Shown: positions 33,913 to 43,396, counted from the first letter of the stretch. The stretch: 64,000 nucleotides of DNA from Pseudomonas fluorescens (GCF_000730425.1 NZ_CP008896.1:3038001-3102000), one strand, 5' to 3'. The notes: generated from the sequence alone by a model not told the origin. Translations and numbers: made by a program.

Positions 33913-34917
33913 ATGCACACACAAACTCTGCAACACCCCAGTAACAAACCCCGTCCCGCCTTACGCCTGGTGGGGACCAAACAACTGCCGCGTGAGGACT
34001 GGTTGGCAGTTCGCAAACAAGGTATCGGCAGTTCGGATGCCGCAGCAGCCGTCGGACTTAACCCATATAAATCCCAGTTGGAGCTGTGGCTGGAGAAAAC
34101 TGGGCGTGACACCTCACTGCCCAAACTCGATCCACAGGATGAAGACAGCCCAGCTTACTGGGGCAACATTTTGGAGCCTATCGTGGCGACGCATTACAGC
34201 CGGCGCAGCGGTCATCGGGTCCGCCGCATCAATGCGGTGCTGCAGCATCCTGATCCAAAACTGGCCTGGATGCTGGCCAACATCGACCGAGAGGTGATCG
34301 GCGCGCCAGAGGTGCAGATCCTCGAATGTAAAACGGCCGGTATCAACGGGGCTCGCCTCTGGAAAGAAGGTGTACCGGAGTATGTGCAGTTGCAGGTCAT
34401 GCATCAGCTCGCCGTCACCGGCAAGCAGGCGGCGGATGTGGCGGTACTGCTCGGTGGCCAGCACCTGGAGGTCCATCGCATCGAACGGGACGAATCGATG
34501 ATTGCTCGGCTGATCGACCTGGAGCGGTTGTTCTGGGATTACGTGGTCAGTGACACCCCACCACAGGCCGATGGCACGGCCTCAGCAGACGCGGCATTGC
34601 GCTGCCTCTACCCCGAGGATAACGGGCAGACCCTGGACTTCAGCCAACAAACGGAGTTGGCCAGCACCTACCTAGAGCTCAAGGCTGTTCGCCAGCGCAT
34701 TGCTCAGCAAGAGACGCGTGAGGCGCAGCTCAAGCAGGTCCTGCAGCAGGCCATGGGTGAAGCCACCCGTGCAGAGTTTGCGGAAGGCTACATCAGCTGG
34801 AAGAAGTCCAAAGACAGCCTTGGTCTGGATGTCGAACAGATGCTCAAGGACAAACCCTACCTGCAGGCCCGCTACCCCAAGATCAAAACAGGCAGTCGCC
34901 GCTTCCTGATCGGCTGA
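33913..34917 (+). CDS. YqaJ/lambda-exonuclease-type viral recombinase nuclease
   Basis: A 334-residue nuclease. It starts with LPREDWLAVRKQGIGSSDAAAAVG, the YqaJ signature, and has the PD-(D/E)xK core with AWMLANIDREV followed by ILECKTAG, then EYVQLQVMHQLAVTG. The C-terminal third (after about residue 230) is helical, with coiled-coil features. Proteins of this kind process DNA ends for recombination in phages and integrative elements; a partner single-strand annealing protein would be expected. The following 306-aa gene belongs to the same conserved module. Confidence 0.88.
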   Translation: MHTQTLQHPSNKPRPALRLVGTKQLPREDWLAVRKQGIGSSDAAAAVGLNPYKSQLELWLEKTGRDTSLPKLDPQDEDSPAYWGNILEPIVATHYSRRSGHRVRRINAVLQHPDPKLAWMLANIDREVIGAPEVQILECKTAGINGARLWKEGVPEYVQLQVMHQLAVTGKQAADVAVLLGGQHLEVHRIERDESMIARLIDLERLFWDYVVSDTPPQADGTASADAALRCLYPEDNGQTLDFSQQTELASTYLELKAVRQRIAQQETREAQLKQVLQQAMGEATRAEFAEGYISWKKSKDSLGLDVEQMLKDKPYLQARYPKIKTGSRRFLIG

Positions 34918-34935
34918 ATCATCCCACTCACCCAC

Positions 34936-34970
34936 GCCACCCGGACCGTTTAGGTCCCGGTGGCTTTTTT
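34936..34970 (+). terminator. Rho-independent terminator
   Basis: GCCACCCGGACC, loop GTTTA, GGTCCCGGTGGC, followed by TTTTTT. Confidence 0.85.
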
Positions 34971-34994
34971 ATTTCCGGATTAAGGAGAACCGCC

Positions 34995-35915
34995 ATGCTC
35001 AAAGGTTTAGCCATTACCCCTCCGGTACTCGGGCGCATTTCCATCGGCAAGGTCGTCGAGAAAAACGGCAAGCGTCTACCGGAAAAGGACGATCAATTCA
35101 CCCTTACCTCCCAAGTACAGAGCCGCGACGGCTGGCTGCTGCATCCACTCAATGAGGAGCTGCGCAATGGCCAGGACGGCAAGCTACGCAGTATTCCGAT
35201 CCGGCTGCTGTTCAACGAGCCTGACCTGAACTTTCGGGCGGACTACAGCCTATTTGACCGTAACAGCGGCCGGCCGCTGTGTGTAGGCAACGGCGAGACT
35301 TGCAAGCGTTTGACCAAGGACGGCATCCAGTCGTTGCCCTGTCCTTCACCGGATGGCTGTTCACTGGCTCAAGGCAATGCCTGCAAGCCTTACGGCCGGC
35401 TGAACGTGGTAATTGGCGATGACGATCCGCTGGGCAGTTTCGTCTTCCGTACCACTGGGTTCAACAGCATACGTACCCTGGCGGCACGCCTGCAGTACTT
35501 CAGCGCAATCTCCGGCAATCGCCTGGCCTGTCTGCCGCTGGAGCTGCGTCTGCGGGGTAAGTCCACTCGGCAGAGCCACGGCACACCGATCTTCTACGTC
35601 GATATCACGGTGCGCAGCGGCCTGAGCTTAGAAGACGCCTTACTGGAAGCCCAGCAGCTGGAGGAAACCCGACAAGCCGCGGGTTTTGACCAGAGCGCCT
35701 TGGATCACGCGGCCCGGCAGGGCTTTAACAATGGGGCCTTTGAAGACAGTGAGGAGGACACCGGGGCCATCGTCGAGGAGTTCTTCCCCAGCATTGAAGA
35801 TCAGCCCAGCCCTTTAGAGCCAAAAGCCCAACCGGCAGCGCCTGCCAAACCCTCACTCGCCCAAAAATTGGAGTCGCAAGCCACGCGACACAACGGCAAG
35901 CCCACCGTCCAGTAA
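34995..35915 (+). CDS. Conserved integrative-element protein (hydrolase or metal-binding annotated family)
   Basis: A 306-residue protein of the type found next to YqaJ and RadC-like genes on Pseudomonas integrative elements. Cysteines in LCVGNGETCKRL, LPCPSPDGCSLAQGNACKPYG suggest a metal or Fe-S site. The C-terminal 80 residues are acidic and Pro/Ala-rich and look disordered. I cannot assign an activity; a recombination-related role such as annealing partner is possible from position only. AAGGAG precedes ATG 34995. Confidence 0.75.
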   Translation: MLKGLAITPPVLGRISIGKVVEKNGKRLPEKDDQFTLTSQVQSRDGWLLHPLNEELRNGQDGKLRSIPIRLLFNEPDLNFRADYSLFDRNSGRPLCVGNGETCKRLTKDGIQSLPCPSPDGCSLAQGNACKPYGRLNVVIGDDDPLGSFVFRTTGFNSIRTLAARLQYFSAISGNRLACLPLELRLRGKSTRQSHGTPIFYVDITVRSGLSLEDALLEAQQLEETRQAAGFDQSALDHAARQGFNNGAFEDSEEDTGAIVEEFFPSIEDQPSPLEPKAQPAAPAKPSLAQKLESQATRHNGKPTVQ

Positions 35916-35966
35916 CAGGGTTTCTCAGAACCCTTCGTTCTCACGCACTCGTATAGGAAGACCCAA

Positions 35967-36464
35967 ATGAAATATCACAAACTCCAAGCCGGTGAAACGA
36001 CCGGCACCTATGTCATGGACTCCCCTGTCACCGAAGCTGACATCCTACGTATGGCGCAACAACTGGCAATGAGTCGCCTGTCTAAAGGCCGGGCACTGAC
36101 AGAGCCGAAGCAGGTCTTCAGCCACCTGCAAACACTGCTGCAGTACCACGAGCACGAAGTCTTTGCACTACTGCTGCTCGACAGCAAGCACCGGGTAATA
36201 GGCTTCAGAGAGCTGTTTAGAGGCACGCTGGATGGTGCGAGCGTGTACCCACGGGAAGTGGTCAAGATCGCGCTGGAGCACAACGCCGCGGCCGTAATTA
36301 TGGTTCACAATCATCCCTCTGGCGACCCGGAGCCCAGCCAAGCCGATCGTACCCTGACCACAACGCTCAAGAACGCCCTGAACATGGTCGGCACCCGAAT
36401 ATTGGATCATGTCGTCGTGGGCCATGAAGGCTGCGTATCGTTGGCTGAACGAGGTTGCCTGTAA
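35967..36464 (+). CDS. RadC-family JAB-domain protein
   Basis: A 165-residue protein of the RadC/YkfG type. It has the JAMM metal motif VMVHNHPSGDPEPSQADR and the upstream LLDSKHRVIGF and REVVKIALEHNAAAVI. The short length without the chromosomal RadC N-terminal helix-hairpin-helix is usual for mobile-element copies. A metal-dependent hydrolase role is assumed; the family's function is not settled. It is the last backbone gene before the defence region. Confidence 0.88.
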   Translation: MKYHKLQAGETTGTYVMDSPVTEADILRMAQQLAMSRLSKGRALTEPKQVFSHLQTLLQYHEHEVFALLLLDSKHRVIGFRELFRGTLDGASVYPREVVKIALEHNAAAVIMVHNHPSGDPEPSQADRTLTTTLKNALNMVGTRILDHVVVGHEGCVSLAERGCL

Positions 36465-36567
36465 CTCTTAGGCTCACACCGGCCGATGACCGCCCTTGGC
36501 TGATGCCGGGGTGGTCATCGGCACGGTACCCAATCACTTATTTTTTGTCGTGATCCTGCGGTTGTAC

Positions 36568-36905
36568 TTAGCTTCGGCTGCAGCCAAAGCTATGGCTACC
36601 ATTGCCAAAGATCTTGGTAGCCGACTTGCAGAGGTACCTGGCTCTATAAAAGAAATCAGCCTGTCGAGCCAGGTCGTCACGATGCAGGTGATAGTACGGA
36701 TTGCTCTTGCTCGCGGTGTACTCCTTGAGCGCCGACTTCAGTTCATTGGATATACCGATGTAGCCCACCACCAGGCCGCCCTGCTTGTCCTTGAATACGC
36801 GGTTGACCCGGGGCAATGGCCTGTATCAGGTTGTGGCCTTCACCGGTTTGTCCACGTACAGGGTGTGCACGCAGGGCGCATCGAATCCTTTCTATCACGG
36901 ACGAT
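36568..36905 (-). pseudogene. Type I restriction HsdR remnant
   Basis: On the minus strand GFDAPCVHTLYVDKP is followed, after frame breaks, by [20 protein letters not shown] and [11 protein letters not shown]. These match the helicase motif VI region of HsdR (..HTMYVDKP..GLMQAIARVNRVF...). All other parts of HsdR, and HsdM and HsdS, are absent. The remaining DNA in 36465-37092 holds nothing recognisable. Confidence 0.7.
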
Positions 36906-37092
36906 CACCCGCTTGAGCGGATCCAGCGTGCACGAGAAACGATGGCATCATTGCCTAAAGGGAACGTTTTTTTGAGACTGGACACTAGCGCAATCAGTAC
37001 GTCAGCCCATGCACCTTCAAGCCCCCGCCCAGGCTTTGCCCCCTAAACTTCGACGCTGCCAACCTGTCGATCCCAACGCGTCCCATACCGCG

Positions 37093-37755
37093 TCACTCAG
37101 CCAACAAATTCAAACTCGGACACACCAGACGTACCATCTTGTCCGCCTTGCGCCGATAGTTATCGTTGTCGTCCGAGGTCCAGACATAGGCCTTCAGCCA
37201 GATCGTCATGTTCAGGTACTGAAATCTGATGCAACTTTCGCCGTCCAGTTTCTTCAGTGATCGCTTCACTTTCCGCTCACGCTCGAACACGGTGGCCACA
37301 AGGCCAACCCGGTAGTCCAGTGCCTTATCCTGCAAAGATTTAACCGAGCGGAAATCCCCTTCGGAGAATCGGTAAAGGTGACCTCGCTCAAGCTCGAGTT
37401 CGGTTTTGATTTCGTCATCTTCGTGGCTATATGGGTGACTGTGATAGTCACCCAGGTAGCAGACCTCAGGAAAAAAAGTGTCGATAAAGCCTTGTTTCAG
37501 CTCTTGCGCTTCATCGGTATAGGAGACTGAGCCCTGGTCTCTTTCAACGGCTGTGGATGTGTCTGCCCATACCACCCTGTGCATCATGTTTCTGCCAATG
37601 AGTGGCTGGCAGTACCCCCACAGGTGCCCGAACGTTTCTACGCCCGCCGCAGAGTCGCCGCAGGTTAAAACATGCTCCAGTTTGTAGGCCTCCAGTGCTG
37701 AAGTGACGATACTGAAAAACGCTTGTTCGGATATTGAAACAACTGAGTCAATCAT
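37093..37755 (-). CDS. JAB/MPN-domain metalloprotease-like protein
   Basis: A 220-residue protein with the JAMM pattern: Glu40 in GVETFGHLWGY, then His105 and His107 in LGDYHSHPYSHEDDEI with Asp113 as third ligand. This is the fold of isopeptidases that release ubiquitin-like proteins and of bacterial relatives in conflict systems. No ubiquitin-like, E1 or E2 gene is next to it. It follows the Hsp70-like gene by 33 bases on the same strand, so the two are probably co-transcribed. Its substrate is unknown. Confidence 0.72.
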   Translation of the reverse strand: MIDSVVSISEQAFFSIVTSALEAYKLEHVLTCGDSAAGVETFGHLWGYCQPLIGRNMMHRVVWADTSTAVERDQGSVSYTDEAQELKQGFIDTFFPEVCYLGDYHSHPYSHEDDEIKTELELERGHLYRFSEGDFRSVKSLQDKALDYRVGLVATVFERERKVKRSLKKLDGESCIRFQYLNMTIWLKAYVWTSDDNDNYRRKADKMVRLVCPSLNLLAE

Positions 37756-37788
37756 GACGGTCCTTGGTCATTTAGAGTTAAGGGATGT

Positions 37789-39297
37789 TCAGGTGGGCTC
37801 GGGAACCCGAACATCCTGGGTCAATGATGCGTGCACCGACAGTCCATCGACGACTCCCAGTGAGGCTCCACTGGGTGCTATATCGCATTGCGGGAAGGCC
37901 TGCTTTACCGCTTCAATCACGTAGGGCGCTCGGGACATGCCGCCGGTCAAGAACAGCACCGGGGTATAGTCCTGGATCTCGCTGGCGACTTGCGCAAGAA
38001 GCGCTTGAAAGGTGCGCATGAAACTCTCGGCGGCCAATGCCAAGTGGCTATCGGTCGCTTGCGCCACTAGGCTCTGCTCAATGTAATCCAGCGAACGTTC
38101 GCTCTGTGCGGTTTCGCTGAGTTCGATCTTCAGCTTCTCCACGTCACGGTTCAGGCGCACGGGGATGCCCGGCTTCTGCAACTCCGCCAATCGGGACGCG
38201 TATGGAAGTGGGGTATGAGCAAAACGGCGATCCCGGAAGGACTTCTGACGATTAAGGTCACTCACAGACGCAGCATCCATAAATACGGGCGCCAACAACT
38301 CGGGGCACTCCCCCTTGCCGAACAACGGCATCACTGAGCGGAGCGAAAGACCGAGGTCAACATCAGTGCCGCCCTTGGGCTCACCCCAAGTGTTCAGAAT
38401 ATGAGGCTGCGTGTCCCCTGTGCCGACTTTAGCCAATGCGATGTCGGTGGTCCCACCACCGATATCGACGATCAACGCATGGTGAACAGTCGTTGAACTC
38501 CTGTGATAACCCACGGCAGCCGCGGAAGGCTCATGCAGAAAATCGACTTTATCGAAGCCAGCAGCAGCGGCAGCTTCGGTCAGTATGGCGATGGCCTGCA
38601 AACCTCCGTCCGGACCTATCGAACTGCGAAACTGCACCGGCCTACCCAAAGTCGCTTGCGTCACCTCTTGCTCAAGTTGCGAGCTGGCTTGTTCCCGGAT
38701 GTGCTTTAGGATGCGTGTCACGATCCCGGTGATATAGCCACGCTGGGGCCCCTCCAGGCGAAAGCCTAGCATCGACTTTGGCGACTGGACCAGCCGACCG
38801 GACTCGTAGATGAACAGGGCATCTATGGCTTCCTCGCCAAAGATCGCGGTATCTAAGTGAATGTCAGCCTCTTTGGCCTTCGCGATCTCATCGCTCAGCC
38901 AGCGACGTTTGATTGCATTGATGGCCGACTCGCGAAGGTCCTGATCGCTGCTCAGAAAAGGCTTCGCTATCATGGCGCGGCGTTCTGCTTTTTCCTCCTC
39001 GGACATCGGTGCTTTGTTACGAGCTGCGGCTCGAGCGCGCATCTCTATCGCGGCGATATCCTTGTTGTACTCGGAACGTCGCTTGGCGAAAGACGCTTTG
39101 GCAGAGCGAATTCCCTCGCTGATTTCGTGCTCGTTAAGCGACGTGAGTTCAAACCCGGAAATATCGACGGCACGGTCTGGAAAGAATACCGACGTCCTGA
39201 ATTGCGGCTGCCCATCGAACATGATGTGTTCGATGCGGCCGTTGCGGAAAGCTGCAGCGCTGGAGTAACTGGTGCCGAAATCAATACCGATTTTCAT
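37789..39297 (-). CDS. Hsp70-family (YegD-like) ATPase
   Basis: A 502-residue DnaK-like protein. It has the phosphate-binding MKIGIDFGTSYSSAAA, the second phosphate loop VDIGGGTTDIAL and the adenosine motif LFLTGGMSRAPYV. It lacks a normal DnaK substrate-binding domain, as E. coli YegD does, and carries an extra charged helical stretch at about residues 65-120. It is likely a specialised chaperone-like ATPase. With the JAB gene behind it, it forms a two-gene unit; ATG 39297 is followed upstream by a 530-base gap. Confidence 0.85.
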   Translation of the reverse strand: MKIGIDFGTSYSSAAAFRNGRIEHIMFDGQPQFRTSVFFPDRAVDISGFELTSLNEHEISEGIRSAKASFAKRRSEYNKDIAAIEMRARAAARNKAPMSEEEKAERRAMIAKPFLSSDQDLRESAINAIKRRWLSDEIAKAKEADIHLDTAIFGEEAIDALFIYESGRLVQSPKSMLGFRLEGPQRGYITGIVTRILKHIREQASSQLEQEVTQATLGRPVQFRSSIGPDGGLQAIAILTEAAAAAGFDKVDFLHEPSAAAVGYHRSSTTVHHALIVDIGGGTTDIALAKVGTGDTQPHILNTWGEPKGGTDVDLGLSLRSVMPLFGKGECPELLAPVFMDAASVSDLNRQKSFRDRRFAHTPLPYASRLAELQKPGIPVRLNRDVEKLKIELSETAQSERSLDYIEQSLVAQATDSHLALAAESFMRTFQALLAQVASEIQDYTPVLFLTGGMSRAPYVIEAVKQAFPQCDIAPSGASLGVVDGLSVHASLTQDVRVPEPT

Positions 39298-39832
39298 GCG
39301 CGGTTTCTGCCTTGGAGGTGCAATACGACAGGAATCTATAGAAGAATGAAGAAGTTGTCAGTGGAGTAGTGGCAAAATGTAGCCATTTTTCTGGCGTTCA
39401 ATGGTAAGCAATGTGATGGACGCCCCAGCTCGCCATCTCGCACGACACGCCTACATAGACCTTGAGATCAAGATCGCTGCGTGCATAGGCCCAGAAGGCA
39501 CAGCGTAAGGGAACAGTAAACCTGTCTGTTCACCCCCACCAATCCCCGCCCCTGGCGCTGATGCCAAGTACGCCGATAATCCTAGCCTTCCCAAGCGCCG
39601 CCCTGTCTGCGGGGATGGCTTTTGTGAATCAATCAAGGTCGACACGATGGCCGCAATACTTATCACTTAAGCCATAGGTACGCAGTTTTCAGCAACCAGC
39701 CATGGTGTGAGAGCCAGAAAAAACGCCGCTTTCCCGGTGAGGGATAAGCAGCGTTTTTCCTTAACTGAACAGCATTGCGACACGATAGCCGGGCTTTCTT
39801 ATCACGCGCTTAACGAGTAAGGGGGAGGAATA
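39298..39832. other. Intergenic region with terminator
   Basis: About 530 bases between two minus-strand genes. Apart from the hairpin at 39719-39758, only short open frames without features are present. Confidence 0.45.
39719..39758 (-). terminator. Terminator hairpin, usable on both strands
   Basis: AAAAACGCCGCT pairs with AGCAGCGTTTTT around a 16-base loop. On the minus strand it follows the zinc-ribbon gene ending at 39833. Confidence 0.65.
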
Positions 39833-40267
39833 TTAGAAACTGTTCTTCGGACGCGTCTTCTCTTTTTTGCAGCGCACGCACCACAGAACAATAGTGTCCT
39901 CCGTCCTAGAGGCCTCATGCCAGCTGTGGTTTTCTTTCTCTACTTTTGTATGGCGGCAACGAGTGCACTCTTCTTTGACTCGGCAGTTATCATCCATGCC
40001 TGCATCGCGATAACCCTCGTGCTCGATTTTTTTCTTCACGTGATCGCAATACTCGCAAGCCCATGATTTCTCGCAAGAGCTGAACTCTGTATATACCCCG
40101 TTTCCATAGCGGTGTTCTTTCTTTGTTACGTGTTCATAGCAATCTGGGCACGTTTTTTCAAAGTGACAAGCTGGACCATTTGCAACCTTTACGAAATTGC
40201 CAGCATGAAATCCTGTAGCGCACTTGGCTTTCAAAGCCAACTCTTTAATCTTGTCAAAGAACCCCAT
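39833..40267 (-). CDS. Cysteine-rich multi-zinc-ribbon protein
   Basis: A 144-residue protein, start MGFFDKIKELALKAK at ATG 40267 with AGGGA upstream. It has repeated CxxC units: TCPDCYEH, ACEYCDH, ECTRCRHT and LWCVRCKKE, with His residues between, so several zinc ribbons are probable. No known family is recognised. Such proteins may bind nucleic acid or act as adaptors. It stands alone with its own terminator. Confidence 0.65.
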   Translation of the reverse strand: MGFFDKIKELALKAKCATGFHAGNFVKVANGPACHFEKTCPDCYEHVTKKEHRYGNGVYTEFSSCEKSWACEYCDHVKKKIEHEGYRDAGMDDNCRVKEECTRCRHTKVEKENHSWHEASRTEDTIVLWCVRCKKEKTRPKNSF

Positions 40268-40672
40268 ACACATCCCTATTTGATGATCAATAACTCTCAA
40301 GCATATCGGCCGAAAACCAGGAAGCTTTAATAATTTTTAAGACCAACTCGATCAAAACACAAAAAAACGCTAGCCGGATTCGTTTATTGAGCAAGTTGCC
40401 ATAGGCAAATCATCGCCCCCGATAGGATTCAGTGGCATGCGGTCGATGCGCCGGTTGATTTCCCTCTGTGTCGCGAGCTACCCTCTGAGCTTAGTGAACC
40501 ACACGCAAAGCGACTTGCCGCCATGGATTATAATCGACCTACACCCGCCCCCCTTGGCACTCATGTCATTTAGGCCTGAGGCACTGACTCACCCAAAATA
40601 CCATCTACCCAAGTTAATATTAACTTGGAATACCTATATCTAGTTAAGCTGAATCATGAATGGAGTCTACAT
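40268..40672. other. Intergenic region
   Basis: About 400 bases between divergent genes. AT-rich near 40320-40390 and 40600-40660, consistent with promoters. Nothing else recognised. Confidence 0.35.
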
Positions 40673-41299
40673 ATGGCAAATGAGTTGACGCACAATAAGA
40701 TTATGCAAGCCCTTGACTGGGCCTACGACAAAGCAATTAACGGCGTGCCAGGTTTAGATTCGGCGGCTGAAATGGCAAGCAGTTACACGTCAGACAGTGG
40801 CACTCTAATCGACAATGCAAACTCTCTTATTCGCTGGCAAAATACAAAAGCAGGAACATCCGGCTTTTTAACCGGCCTAGGCGGAATAATTGCAATGCCT
40901 GTAACAATCCCCGCAAATATCGCATCCGTAATGTATGTTCAAATCAGGATGATTGCTGCAATAGCAAAGATGGGTGGTTACGACTTAAAGGATGACAAGG
41001 TAAAGACTCTTGTTTATGCCTGTCTCGCTGGCGACGCGGCGAAAGACATACTTAAAGATGTAGGAATTGTGGTTGGTACAAAAATAGCAACTAACGCAAT
41101 TAAAAGCATCTCAGGAAAAACAATAACCGCCATCAACAAAAGCGTCGGATTCAAGCTTTTAACCAAGTTTGGTGAAAAGGGTGTTGTTAACCTTGGCAAA
41201 GCCGTTCCAATACTTGGAGGAATCATCGGTGGAACCGTAGATGCTGTAGCCACCAATGTGATTGGAAACATCGCACGCGACACTTTTATACCAGCCTGA
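40673..41299 (+). CDS. EcsC-family protein
   Basis: A 208-residue protein of the EcsC family. From ATG 40673 (TGGAG upstream) it reads MANELTHNKIMQALDWAYDKA, then a long amphipathic to hydrophobic stretch (GFLTGLGGIIAMPVTIPANIASVMYVQIRMIAAIAKMGGY) and a Gly-rich C-terminus (VPILGGIIGGTVDAVATNVIG). EcsC proteins are membrane-associated and some occur in accessory regions; their biochemical role is not known. AT-rich compared with flanking genes, suggesting transfer. Confidence 0.75.
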   Translation: MANELTHNKIMQALDWAYDKAINGVPGLDSAAEMASSYTSDSGTLIDNANSLIRWQNTKAGTSGFLTGLGGIIAMPVTIPANIASVMYVQIRMIAAIAKMGGYDLKDDKVKTLVYACLAGDAAKDILKDVGIVVGTKIATNAIKSISGKTITAINKSVGFKLLTKFGEKGVVNLGKAVPILGGIIGGTVDAVATNVIGNIARDTFIPA

Positions 41300-41401
41300 C
41301 AAACTATTTACGTCGTTCGCTTCGCTTGCAAGAGCGCTAGCGAATGGCTACTTTTTGGCGGCTTCTGCTCTTCAATACTTGGCCAACGAACTTTCCTATG
41401 A

Positions 41402-41584
41402 GTGATATCTGCCGACACCTATCAACTGCAAACAGTGGTCAGTAGGAATGAAAACCCGCAGGGCGGTAGTCATTTCTCCTACGAGATTGTTGACCTACTA
41501 GACGGCCGCGTTGAAGAGCGCATGTCAGCCATGGAGTCGCTGACCAAGACCATCATGGCTGCCTTCGACAAGGCCGGCCGCTAG
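41402..41584 (+). CDS. Small open frame of uncertain reality
   Basis: 60 codons from a GTG, with no ribosome binding site. The end ESLTKTIMAAFDKAGR looks protein-like, but no family is recognised. It could be a gene remnant. Confidence 0.25.
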   Translation: MISADTYQLQTVVSRNENPQGGSHFSYEIVDLLDGRVEERMSAMESLTKTIMAAFDKAGR

Positions 41585-41598
41585 CCCCTCAGTTTAGT

Positions 41599-41781
41599 TT
41601 ACGATTTTTTCCGAATTCCGCGAGCCCCCCCCCTAGTACATCGATCGGCCTTACCTCCATACAGAAAGATGTAATACATCAACAAGCCCATGCACAACAC
41701 AAAACCGATCTTGAGCGGCCGCGATATGCCTGAGAAGCCAATCAGAGCCACCAATATTGCGATAAAAATCAACGTTCGCAT
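41599..41781 (-). CDS. Small membrane protein
   Basis: A 60-residue protein with two hydrophobic segments (LIFIAILVALIGFSGI and IGFVLCMGLLMYYIFLY) and a basic tail. AAAGGAG before ATG 41781 is a good ribosome binding site, so I consider it real. Function unknown. Confidence 0.5.
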   Translation of the reverse strand: MRTLIFIAILVALIGFSGISRPLKIGFVLCMGLLMYYIFLYGGKADRCTRGGARGIRKKS

Positions 41782-41809
41782 TTCTCCTTTGTAACCGACC
41801 CAGTGCGGG

Positions 41810-42013
41810 TCAGAATCTGCGTCTTCTGGCCATTAATTCCGCCAGCAGCCCGTCGAGAAATCCCGCCGCGAAAACTTTGATTGCGTTACTGGTGCAACGT
41901 GGACACTGGGTGAAATACTCACCCACCCCCAATGCATCGCTACGCGGCGCTACTGTTTTTTTCCATTGGCAATCGCGGCACACAAACGTAAGTGGTCTGG
42001 GCTTTATTGGCAT
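41810..42013 (-). CDS. Small zinc-ribbon protein
   Basis: A 67-residue protein with FVCRDCQWKK and TQCPRCTSNAI, a four-cysteine ribbon, and a basic C-terminus (ELMARRRRF). TCAGGAG stands before ATG 42013. It probably follows the ADP-ribosylglycohydrolase gene on one transcript (gap of 46 bases). Confidence 0.6.
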   Translation of the reverse strand: MPIKPRPLTFVCRDCQWKKTVAPRSDALGVGEYFTQCPRCTSNAIKVFAAGFLDGLLAELMARRRRF

Positions 42014-42059
42014 TGCAGCTCTCCTGAAAACTTACCCATAGTCGACCCCATCAGCTCCC

Positions 42060-43112
42060 TCACCTGCCGGGATACATCTGCTCAATCTGCTGATCAAACT
42101 CTCCGCCATCCCCACAGTACTCACGCGGAATGCGTTCAATATCCTCGGCAATCTGCTCGATCACTTCGCGCAGCTCCAATTGCCCGTACCATCGAGCAGG
42201 AATCGCCGTAGCACCATACTGAACACCCAACAGGTGCCCGGCGATCAACCCGGTGCTGTCACTGTCGCCACCGTGATTCACCGCCGTGATCACGCCCTCC
42301 TCGAACGAGCGCGCGGCCAGGGCGCACCACAACCCAATAGCCAACGCCTCTTCGGCGACCCAACCGCCACCGAATTCGCCTATGCGTTGCGGGGTGGGTT
42401 GGTAGCCCTCGTAAAAGAAGAACAGCACGCGCTCGATGAGACTCCGTGTTTCTTCCATACCGGGCATTTGTCCGTAATTGGCCAAGCTTTGAGTGACTGC
42501 GTGCTCCAGGCTGTCTTGCCGATCGACAATGCGCTGGAGAATATCGGCGAACAGCCCAGCCGCCAGGTAGCCCGTAGGGTGCCCGTGGGTCAGGCGCCCT
42601 GACTGGGCAGCGTAGTCAAAGGCATTAGCAAAGAATGCACAGGGCGCAACGCGCATCAAGGCGCCACAACCTTTGCTGTTGTTCTCGGCAACAGCGCCCA
42701 GCCGCGAACTGGCCTTGAGTGCAGCTAGGCAGGTAGTACCAGGGGCGCGGCGAGACCAGAGTTCCGGTTGTTTGATCAGCCACCCGTCCCTGCTGACAGG
42801 CATCGCCATAGGGTAATCCTGGGTCATCAGCCAGCGCAGCAACGCATGATGGATAATGCTGGGAACGTGGCAAATCCCTCGCGAACTGCCGCGCACATAA
42901 GCCCGCAGCAAGCCTTCGGCCGTGAAGAGCATCATCTGCGTGTCGTCGGTGATGGCACCAGTGATACCGTAAGCCGGGGCAAAATAGATGATTCCCTGTG
43001 GACCGAACTTAGCTTCGATTGCAGGCCACTCGAGAAACTCCACCGGGGCGCCCAACGCATCGCCAACAGCACCGCCCAGCAGACAGCCTTTGATCCGTTC
43101 AAGTCTGTTCAT
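42060..43112 (-). CDS. ADP-ribosylglycohydrolase (DraG-like)
   Basis: A 350-residue hydrolase that removes ADP-ribose from proteins or nucleic acids. Metal-binding motifs of the family are present: GAVGDALGAPVEF, ITDDTQMMLF and NHGGDSDSTGLIAGHLLG. It is the second gene after the 89-residue membrane protein, overlapping it by four bases, and is divergent from a WYL regulator. In an island of this type it might reverse ADP-ribosylation by a toxin or phage protein; the target is not visible from sequence. Confidence 0.9.
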   Translation of the reverse strand: MNRLERIKGCLLGGAVGDALGAPVEFLEWPAIEAKFGPQGIIYFAPAYGITGAITDDTQMMLFTAEGLLRAYVRGSSRGICHVPSIIHHALLRWLMTQDYPMAMPVSRDGWLIKQPELWSRRAPGTTCLAALKASSRLGAVAENNSKGCGALMRVAPCAFFANAFDYAAQSGRLTHGHPTGYLAAGLFADILQRIVDRQDSLEHAVTQSLANYGQMPGMEETRSLIERVLFFFYEGYQPTPQRIGEFGGGWVAEEALAIGLWCALAARSFEEGVITAVNHGGDSDSTGLIAGHLLGVQYGATAIPARWYGQLELREVIEQIAEDIERIPREYCGDGGEFDQQIEQMYPGR

Positions 43113-43378
43113 GCCTGCTCCCCCGAGACTGCCGGAATCAGCAGCTGAAGCAGCTCCAACTTGCGCCGTAGCTGATCGACATGCGCTTTTTCCGCCCGCA
43201 GAGCCGAACGCAGTTCTTTATTTTCCAGATTGCCAATGTCCGTCCTGCGTGCCGCCCTATGGCCATCCAGCATCATTTGCCATATTTCACGCAACCTCAG
43301 GGTCTGTAGCACCAGCGTCAACAGGATGATGCCCAGCAACATCAATGCACCTGTAGAAACCATGTCCAACGCGTTCAT
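43109..43378 (-). CDS. Membrane-anchored coiled-coil protein, 89 aa
   Basis: Starts MNALDMVSTGALMLLGIILLTLVLQTLRLREIW at ATG 43378 with AAGGAAG before it. One N-terminal membrane helix is followed by a charged coiled coil (LRAEKAHVDQLRRKLELLQ). It overlaps the DraG-like gene start by four bases, so both are translated together. It may tether or assist the hydrolase; no family is recognised. Confidence 0.65.
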   Translation of the reverse strand: MNALDMVSTGALMLLGIILLTLVLQTLRLREIWQMMLDGHRAARRTDIGNLENKELRSALRAEKAHVDQLRRKLELLQLLIPAVSGEQA

Positions 43379-43396
43379 GTCTGCTTCCTTGGTGAG

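Noticed and set aside
37093-39297. Hsp70-JAB pair as a complete ubiquitin-like conjugation system
   Set aside because: No ubiquitin-like protein, E1 or E2 gene is adjacent, so that specific claim is not supported.
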